From Planctomycetales bacterium (lineage in GTDB: Bacteria > Planctomycetota > Phycisphaerae > SM23-33), in assembly GCA_030592655.1 (NCBI GenBank), contig JAUVIQ010000026.1, forward strand, positions 1 through 19,169: a DNA stretch of 19,169 nt, in the 5' to 3' direction. The notes below the pieces were generated by a model. The model made no database searches and was not told where the DNA came from. It saw nothing but the letters and a program-made list of their open reading frames with translations. The translations under genes were made by a program, and so were the position numbers. Shown here piece after piece: positions 14,892-19,169 of the stretch. Within the stretch, counting starts at the first letter, position 1. Every line of letters starts with the position of its first letter.

Positions 14892-15728
14892 ATGAAGTTT
14901 GCCGGTCATACCATGGGCACGCCCGGCGTCGGCGTCTTTGAGGCCATTGACCTCGTCGCGTCGGCCGGCATGGACGGGATCGAGTTCCGCGTCGCCGCTG
15001 ACGGCGTAATCAACGACATCGACTTCACTCCCGAATTCGGGGCCCGGATTCTCGATCACGCGAAGAAGGCCGGGTTGGAAATCTGCGCGATTGACCCCTA
15101 CTATCAGGACTTTCTCTGCCGCCGCGAAGAGAATGTAACCGGGATGAAGCGCGCCATCGACATGGCTGCCTGCATCGAGTGTCCTCTCGTCAGGATCCGG
15201 GCGGGTAGCGACGTGCCGGAGGGCATGGCGCCCGCCCAGGCCCGCGCCGCCCTTGCTGAGACGCTCAGGGAAATCGGCGACTATGCTCTGGCCAAACAGG
15301 TCATCGGCGGTGTCGAAACCCACGCCGGCACGCTCTGCTGCGCCTCCGCCGAGACGCTCGACGTGATCGAACGGGCCGATCATCCCGCCATTCGCGTCAT
15401 CCTCGACTGGGCCTTCATCTACCAGGCCAACCAAGACACGGTGGAGACCTGCTTCGAGCGGCTCGGACCCTACATCGTCCACGTCCACGCCAAGGACTAC
15501 GCGGGCTGCACGCCCGATTACAGACTCGGCCGCAACTGCACCCTCGGGGAGGGCGATCTCGGATGGGACAAGGTCATCCGCAAACTCGTCGAAATCGGCT
15601 ATACGGGCTACATCTCCGACGAATACGAAAAGTACTGGAAATCCGACCTGCCTGAGGCCGAAATATGGTTCCCGAAGTCCCTTGCCGCTATGCAGCGGCT
15701 CGTCGCCGCCGCACGAAAGGAGGAGTGA
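14892..15728 (+). CDS. Sugar phosphate isomerase/epimerase (xylose isomerase-like TIM barrel)
   Basis: This is a 278-residue cytoplasmic AP-endonuclease-2-type TIM barrel. Strand and helix 1 read 'AIDLVASAGMDGIEFRV'. Later landmarks are the Glu strand 'IGGVETHAGTL', the Asp strand 'IRVILDWAFIYQAN', the His strand 'YIVHVHAKDY' and the final 'GYISDEYEKYW'. In many relatives the Asp strand is followed by a His (D..H), and here that place is Phe, so one metal ligand may differ. The start is ATG 14892 with AAAGGA 8 nt upstream. The gene was once followed by a Gfo/Idh/MocA-type gene, now reduced to 23 codons, and then by another TIM-barrel isomerase. That is a usual grouping for inositol or rare-sugar oxidation and isomerisation. 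The exact sugar is unknown. Confidence 0.85.
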   Translation: MKFAGHTMGTPGVGVFEAIDLVASAGMDGIEFRVAADGVINDIDFTPEFGARILDHAKKAGLEICAIDPYYQDFLCRREENVTGMKRAIDMAACIECPLVRIRAGSDVPEGMAPAQARAALAETLREIGDYALAKQVIGGVETHAGTLCCASAETLDVIERADHPAIRVILDWAFIYQANQDTVETCFERLGPYIVHVHAKDYAGCTPDYRLGRNCTLGEGDLGWDKVIRKLVEIGYTGYISDEYEKYWKSDLPEAEIWFPKSLAAMQRLVAAARKEE

Positions 15729-15732
15729 AACC

Positions 15733-15804
15733 ATGCTCGCCGCCGTAGTCGGATGCGGCCCCATCGGCGGAAAACTGTTACAAAATACAGACATCGTGGC
15801 GTAG
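15733..15804 (+). pseudogene. Truncated N-terminus of a Gfo/Idh/MocA-type oxidoreductase
   Basis: A 23-codon reading frame begins 'MLAAVVGCGPIGG', the classic NAD-binding start of Gfo/Idh/MocA sugar dehydrogenases. It then runs 'LLQNTDIVA' and stops. In the full family the Rossmann start is followed by about 20 residues and then '...ADIVAVCD'. A very strong ribosome site (AAGGAGGAG, 15717-15725) lies 7 nt before the ATG, overlapping the 3' end of the isomerase gene, so a real gene once started here. The remainder is gone, and the next gene starts 26 bp later. Deletion within an isomerase-dehydrogenase-isomerase operon is inferred. Confidence 0.6.
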
Positions 15805-15829
15805 TATTCCCCGTAAAGGAGTAATGAAT

Positions 15830-16588
15830 ATGATTAAATCAGGATTGGTTTCGATAACTTTCAGGAAACTCTCGGCCAAAGAGATAATTGACCTGGTCGC
15901 CCAGGCCGGTCTGGACGGGATCGAATGGGGCGGGGACATCCACGTCCCTCACGGCGATACGAAACGAGCAGCCGAGGTCCGAAAGATGACCACCGACGCC
16001 GGTTTGACAGTCGCCGCCTACGGCTCTTATTACAAGGTCGGACACAAGGCAGACCCGGTCCCGTTCGAGGCTGTCGTCGATACCGCCGTCGAGTTAGGCG
16101 CACCGACCATCCGCGTCTGGCCTGGGAAGAAAGGCTCCGAAGACGCCGACGACGAATACCGCAGCGGCGTCGTGCAGGATTCGCAAAGGATAGCCGACCT
16201 TGCCGGAAAGGCCGGTATGACCGTTTCCTACGAGTTCCATCCGAACACGCTTACGGACACCAACGAATCAGCCCTCAAACTGATGGAGGAAGTCGCGCAC
16301 GAGAACATCCGCACCTACTGGCAGCCGCCAAGTGAGTGGGAACCGGACCACTGCCTCGAAGGGCTTCAGACCATCTCGCCCTGGCTGACCAACGTACACG
16401 CATACTACTGCGATAAGGAGACGGGGGAGTCCCTGCCGTTGGCCGATGGCAAAAACGCCTGGAGTCGTTACCTGCCGACCATCGCCGCTCTGGACGGGGA
16501 ACATTACGTGATGCTGGAGTTCGTCAAAGACAGCTCACCGGACGTCTTCCTGAAGGATGCCACGACACTGAAGAATTGGCTTCAGTAG
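15830..16588 (+). CDS. Sugar phosphate isomerase/epimerase (second TIM barrel)
   Basis: The 252-residue product is again of the xylose isomerase-like TIM-barrel fold, but it is clearly a different subgroup from its upstream neighbour. Landmarks are 'EIIDLVAQAGLDGIEWGGDIHVPHGD', 'TVAAYGSYYKVG', 'APTIRVWPGKKGSE', the Glu strand 'MTVSYEFHPNTLTDT', 'IRTYWQPPSE' (the YWQP variant of the third metal strand), 'WLTNVHAYYC' and 'YVMLEFVKDSS'. It should isomerise or epimerise a keto sugar in the cytoplasm. The start is placed at ATG 15830, because AGGAG (15817-15821) is 8 nt away but only 2 nt from the ATG at 15824. It ends the cluster before the 81-bp inverted-repeat element. Confidence 0.85.
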   Translation: MIKSGLVSITFRKLSAKEIIDLVAQAGLDGIEWGGDIHVPHGDTKRAAEVRKMTTDAGLTVAAYGSYYKVGHKADPVPFEAVVDTAVELGAPTIRVWPGKKGSEDADDEYRSGVVQDSQRIADLAGKAGMTVSYEFHPNTLTDTNESALKLMEEVAHENIRTYWQPPSEWEPDHCLEGLQTISPWLTNVHAYYCDKETGESLPLADGKNAWSRYLPTIAALDGEHYVMLEFVKDSSPDVFLKDATTLKNWLQ

Positions 16589-16607
16589 TCCGTCATACCT
16601 TTATTAC

Positions 16608-16688
16608 TGGGTGCCATGTTTTCGCCTGAAGCGCAGCGGAGGGCGTAAACATGCCCACCCCTGAAAACGGGTGAGGGCATGGCACCCA
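16608..16688. repeat. 81-bp inverted-repeat element with two inner hairpins
   Basis: TGGGTGCCATG (16608-16618) and its perfect complement (16678-16688) bound the element. Inside, CATGTTT (16615-16621) pairs with AAACATG (16647-16653) and CGCC with GGCG to form a first hairpin. ATGCCC-ACCC (16651-16660) pairs with GGGT and GGGCAT (16669-16680), with a 2-nt bulge, to form a second. The fold is an outer stem that can rearrange into two adjacent hairpins. It looks like a miniature dispersed (REP- or MITE-like) element. It may also end the isomerase transcript. Confidence 0.65.
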
Positions 16689-16770
16689 ATCGTTCAGTAA
16701 CCACTTTACACTATCAGCAAACAGCATTTGAATTTACATAATACCGTGTAATCTGTATTGTTATCAAATC

Positions 16771-17850
16771 ATGCTCAGGAATCGGACAAAGCCCGGACGG
16801 ATCAACCCCGGTGCTGCATGTGCAATTGCAGCGGCGGTGCTGTTTGGGGCAAGCACGCCGGCGGCCAAGATATTGCTCGGCGGTATTGAACCGGTTCTCC
16901 TAGCCGGTTTGATGTACTTTGGTTCCGGTCTGGGGTTAGGTCTCTGGTGGCTCGTGCGTAACCTGCGGCGGCGGCGGGTCGGCGCTGAGGCGCCTCTGTC
17001 GCGCGGCGACTTGTTACCGCTGGCAGGGGCCATCTTCAGTGGCGGGCTGGTCGGTCCTGTGCTGCTTATGATCGGGCTGACCGCCACTACCGGATCGACG
17101 GCGTCGCTGATGCTGAACCTCGAAGGCGTTTTTACTGCCCTTGCTGCGTGGTTGGTGTTTCGGGAGCACTTCAATCGTCGCGTTATCCTGGGCATGGCGG
17201 CGATTGTCGCCGGAGGGGTCGTATTGTCGTGGACGGGGATGCCGGAGGGGTCCCTGCCGTGGGGGCCTATAGCCGTTACCGGCGCCTGCCTGGCGTGGGC
17301 GATAGACAATAACCTGACACGCAAGGTCTCCGGCAGTTCGCCGGTGCAGATTGCCGCCCTGAAAGGACTGGTCGCCGGCACGGCCAACATCGCATTGGGA
17401 CTGCTGATCGGTTCAGCGATGCCGGTCTGGCCGATGGCGGTGCTGGCCGGAGCGGTGGGCCTTGGCGGGTACGGAATAAGCCTGGTGCTGTTCGTCCTTG
17501 CGCTGCGAGAATTGGGAACGGCGCGCACGGCAGCGTACTTTTCCGTGGCGCCTTTCATCGGGGCCGCTATCGCGATTCCCCTGCTGGCTGAAAGCCCCAC
17601 ATGGTTACTGGGTGCAGCCGCCGCACTTATGGGCGTCGGCGTATATCTGCACCTGACCGAGCGGCACAAGCACAGGCACATTCATGGCGTCATGATTCAC
17701 GCCCATCGCCACGTTCACGACGAGCACCATCTACATGAGCACGAAGATTCTGCCGACGAGCCACACGCACACGAACACAGCCACGAACCGATCGTCCATA
17801 CCCATCCGCACTACCCCGACCTGCACCACCGGCATGAACATCAGGCGTAG
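16771..17850 (+). CDS. EamA/DMT-type transporter with His-rich C-terminal tail
   Basis: This 359-residue inner-membrane protein has two EamA halves and about ten hydrophobic segments between residues 13 and 297. The first is 'GAACAIAAAVLFGASTPAAKILL'. The end of half one reads 'TASLMLNLEGVFTALAAWLVFREHF', and half two has 'TARTAAYFSVAPFIGAAIAIPLLAE'. The last 65 or so residues form a soluble tail with 23 histidines in H-x-H pattern, ending 'HPHYPDLHHRHEH'. EamA proteins are drug/metabolite exporters or importers. The tail suggests binding of Ni, Co or Zn ions, and metal transport or metal-regulated transport is inferred. The ATG at 16771 has no clear Shine-Dalgarno site but fits the first membrane segment. 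It converges on the aldo/keto reductase gene with a 29-bp gap. Confidence 0.87.
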   Translation: MLRNRTKPGRINPGAACAIAAAVLFGASTPAAKILLGGIEPVLLAGLMYFGSGLGLGLWWLVRNLRRRRVGAEAPLSRGDLLPLAGAIFSGGLVGPVLLMIGLTATTGSTASLMLNLEGVFTALAAWLVFREHFNRRVILGMAAIVAGGVVLSWTGMPEGSLPWGPIAVTGACLAWAIDNNLTRKVSGSSPVQIAALKGLVAGTANIALGLLIGSAMPVWPMAVLAGAVGLGGYGISLVLFVLALRELGTARTAAYFSVAPFIGAAIAIPLLAESPTWLLGAAAALMGVGVYLHLTERHKHRHIHGVMIHAHRHVHDEHHLHEHEDSADEPHAHEHSHEPIVHTHPHYPDLHHRHEHQA

Positions 17851-17879
17851 GACGGAGAAAAAGGGGACGGGAGTCTTTT

Positions 17880-18959
17880 CTATTTCATTCCGGCGATGTA
17901 TTTCAGGCGGTCGATAATAGGCAGGTGCTGGGTGCACTTGTCCTCGCATTGGCCGCACTCAATACAGGCTCCGGCGGCCGACGGCTCCAGACCCCAATGG
18001 TATCGCAATCGGCTGGAAATATCCTCGTCGCCTTGGCCGAGAATCCTGTAATTATAGGTCTCCAGGAATTTAGGTATCTCCACACCTTCCGGGCAGGGCA
18101 GGCAGTAGCCGCATTGCGTGCAGAGATTGTCGAAGCCTTCACCAATCCGGCCTTTGAGGTTTTCAATGTGTTCGGCGTCGTAAGGCTGGAAGTTTTCGAC
18201 GGCGGCGACGGCTTCATCTACCTGCTGCTTCGTCGTAAAACCCACCAGCGCGCTGGTGATTGCAGGATGTGATACGTTGAAGCGAAGAGCGGCCTCGACC
18301 ACGCTGCGGTCATCGGGGCCTCGCAGAAAATCCAGCCTCTCGGCGTTATTGGGAATAAGCCCCCCACCGAGCGGATTCATCGTTACCACGCCAATGTTCA
18401 TCTCGGCTGCACAGGTGAGCGCATCGCCACGAAACGGAAAATTCAAGACATTGTAGCCGACGGTTATCCCTTCCAACAGGCCTTCGCGAACGATATCGCA
18501 GATTTCAGCGCCGGTGATGTGCAGCGATGCGACGACGTGTCCGACGAGACCTTCGGCTTTGGCCTTCAGCGCCGCCGCAACGGCCCCGCCGGCCTTGCGC
18601 TCGGACCACTGTTCGGCCCGGACAATGTACCAGATGTGGAAGAAATCGATTTTCTCGACGTTCATCCGTCGCAGCGACGTTTCAAGATCGGCCCGCAGTG
18701 CATCGCCGTCGGCCTTGCTCGATTTGGTCGAGCAGTAGAACGATTCCCTCGGTATCTGTTTGAATGCCGCCCCGAAAATCTCCTCGCTCTTTCCGGCATC
18801 GTAGCCGGGGGCTGTGTCGAAATAGTTAATCCCCTTGCTGTGTGCGTACAGGACAAGTTCGGCGTTGGCGTCGATGTCTTCGGGGTTATCGAACCGCATC
18901 CCGCCGCATCCGATTACGGAAATCTCTTTACCCGTTCTACCGTAAGGTTTGTACCACAT
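17880..18959 (-). CDS. Aldo/keto reductase with C-terminal 2[4Fe-4S] ferredoxin module
   Basis: The 359-residue protein begins 'MWYKPYGRTGKEISVIGCGGMRF', the AKR opening. The active-site Asp/Tyr lie in 'GINYFDTAPGYDAGKSEEIFG', the Lys strand is 'FYCSTKSSKAD', and the usual catalytic His strand reads 'KIDFFHIWYI'. The NADP(H) end of the barrel has 'AITSALVGFTTKQQVDEAV'. About residues 280-359 carry two ferredoxin-type cysteine groups, 'CTQCGYCLPCPEGV' and 'CIECGQCEDKCTQHLPI', so each can bind a [4Fe-4S] cluster. This fusion class is common in anaerobes and probably couples carbonyl reduction or alcohol oxidation to electron carriers. The start is ATG 18959. A GTG at 18992 lies inside a repeat element and is rejected. 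Confidence 0.88.
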   Translation of the reverse strand: MWYKPYGRTGKEISVIGCGGMRFDNPEDIDANAELVLYAHSKGINYFDTAPGYDAGKSEEIFGAAFKQIPRESFYCSTKSSKADGDALRADLETSLRRMNVEKIDFFHIWYIVRAEQWSERKAGGAVAAALKAKAEGLVGHVVASLHITGAEICDIVREGLLEGITVGYNVLNFPFRGDALTCAAEMNIGVVTMNPLGGGLIPNNAERLDFLRGPDDRSVVEAALRFNVSHPAITSALVGFTTKQQVDEAVAAVENFQPYDAEHIENLKGRIGEGFDNLCTQCGYCLPCPEGVEIPKFLETYNYRILGQGDEDISSRLRYHWGLEPSAAGACIECGQCEDKCTQHLPIIDRLKYIAGMK

Positions 18960-18979
18960 GGGAACCGACTCTACTGTTG

Positions 18980-19044
18980 CCCTTCGACTCACTGCGCTCG
19001 CTCAGGACATTTCCGGGACGGGCTTTTCGCCCGTCCCGGAAATG
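18980..19044. repeat. REP-like sequence joined to a 16-bp hairpin beside tRNA-Val
   Basis: 18981-19006 is a GC-rich, partly self-complementary sequence of the widespread 'CTTCGACTC...GCTCGCTCAGG' intergenic type. It runs into a perfect 16-bp inverted repeat (19008-19023 and 19029-19044, CATTTCCGGGACGGGC and complement) with a 5-nt loop. The right arm touches the tRNA 3' end. It may act as the tRNA terminator, but no U-tract follows on the minus strand. Confidence 0.6.
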
Positions 19045-19116
19045 GGCGCGACAGGACTCGAACCTGTGACTTCTTCCTTGTAAGGGAAGCGCTCTAGCCA
19101 ACTGAGCTACGCGCCC
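19043..19116 (-). tRNA. tRNA-Val (anticodon UAC)
   Basis: The 74-nt minus-strand sequence folds as a full cloverleaf. The acceptor stem is GGGCGCG/CGCGCCC, the D stem GCTC/GAGC, the anticodon stem CTTCC/GGAAG with loop CTTACAA, and the T stem ACAGG/CCTGT with loop TTCGAGT. The discriminator base is A. The anticodon is TAC (plus 19080-19082), reading GUA and related Val codons. The 3' CCA is not encoded and must be added by the CCA enzyme. Confidence 0.96.
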
Positions 19117-19126
19117 GATTTTCATA

Positions 19127-19154
19127 AGTATATCAGCCAATCCGTCATCTGCAA
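19127..19154 (-). promoter_or_regulatory. Candidate promoter of tRNA-Val
   Basis: On the minus strand, TTGCAG (plus 19149-19154) and TATACT (plus 19127-19132, five of six to consensus) have a 16-bp spacer. The -10 ends 10 nt before the mature 5' end of the tRNA, a sensible leader length. Confidence 0.5.
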
Positions 19155-19169
19155 GAATTGCTGCTGGAC

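Noticed and set aside
14679..15794. Long minus-strand frame (371 codons) opposite the first isomerase gene
   Set aside because: It is antisense to a gene with clear family motifs and a ribosome site, and its translation shows no domain.
16764..17681. Minus-strand 305-codon frame opposite the EamA transporter
   Set aside because: It is a mirror frame of a GC-rich membrane-protein gene, with Pro/Arg/Ser-rich low-complexity content.
18960..18992. GTG start extending the aldo/keto reductase by 11 residues
   Set aside because: It begins inside the REP-like repeat and adds residues before the conserved AKR opening.
1..19169. CRISPR array
   Set aside because: No regularly spaced direct repeats with unique spacers are seen. 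The repeats present are single inverted elements or isolated pairs.

Overview
The window looks like a chromosomal segment of a Planctomycetota bacterium, most likely a Phycisphaerae-type polysaccharide degrader. The lineage is inferred from gene style, not from a marker gene. The pointers are a PEP-CTERM protein of the 'YEGFDY' type, a secreted protein with a Thr/Pro/Ala linker joining a concanavalin-like domain to a BNR-type propeller, an XylR-like AraC regulator, a uroporphyrinogen-decarboxylase-fold protein next to sugar enzymes, several xylose-isomerase-like TIM barrels, and a secreted HEAT-repeat protein. The DNA is moderately GC-rich, and most genes have clear Shine-Dalgarno sites.

Layout. 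Positions 1-2500 hold an AT-rich inverted and tandem repeat followed by a large secreted HEAT-repeat protein on the minus strand. Positions 2700-4800 hold small accessory genes on the plus strand: a response-regulator receiver that has lost its phospho-acceptor Asp, a solo HicB-like protein translationally coupled to a guanine-deaminase-like enzyme, and a nucleotidyltransferase-fold protein with a C-terminal membrane anchor. Positions 4860-7510 (minus) hold a two-gene operon: an N-acyl-D-amino-acid deacylase, then a C45-type N-terminal-nucleophile amidohydrolase. A direct repeat brackets the second gene.

Positions 7676-12175 (plus) hold a tight three-gene operon with overlapping genes: the secreted two-domain concanavalin/BNR-4 protein, a URO-D-like protein and a D-2-hydroxyacid dehydrogenase. 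An XylR/AraC-type sugar regulator (minus) follows. It shares a back-to-back promoter region with a PEP-CTERM lectin-like protein (plus). Then come two sugar phosphate isomerase/epimerases with a 23-codon remnant of a Gfo/Idh/MocA-type oxidoreductase between them. An 81-bp inverted-repeat element, an EamA-type transporter with a strongly His-rich tail, an aldo/keto reductase with a C-terminal two-cluster ferredoxin module, and a tRNA-Val(UAC) with its promoter close the window.

Inferred joint function: 7.6-16.6 kb reads as a carbohydrate-utilisation locus. It would have an outer or surface glycan-binding or lyase-like protein, a surface-sorted lectin-like protein, cytoplasmic TIM-barrel isomerases, a hydroxyacid dehydrogenase, a putative methyl- or decarboxylase-type URO-D protein, and a sugar-sensing activator. 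The substrate cannot be read from the sequence. The most unusual points are an internal Shine-Dalgarno plus ATG exactly at the domain junction of the two-domain secreted protein, the HicB-deaminase coupling, the membrane-anchored nucleotidyltransferase, and two gene 'ghosts': a truncated oxidoreductase and a D-aminoacylase 3' end.
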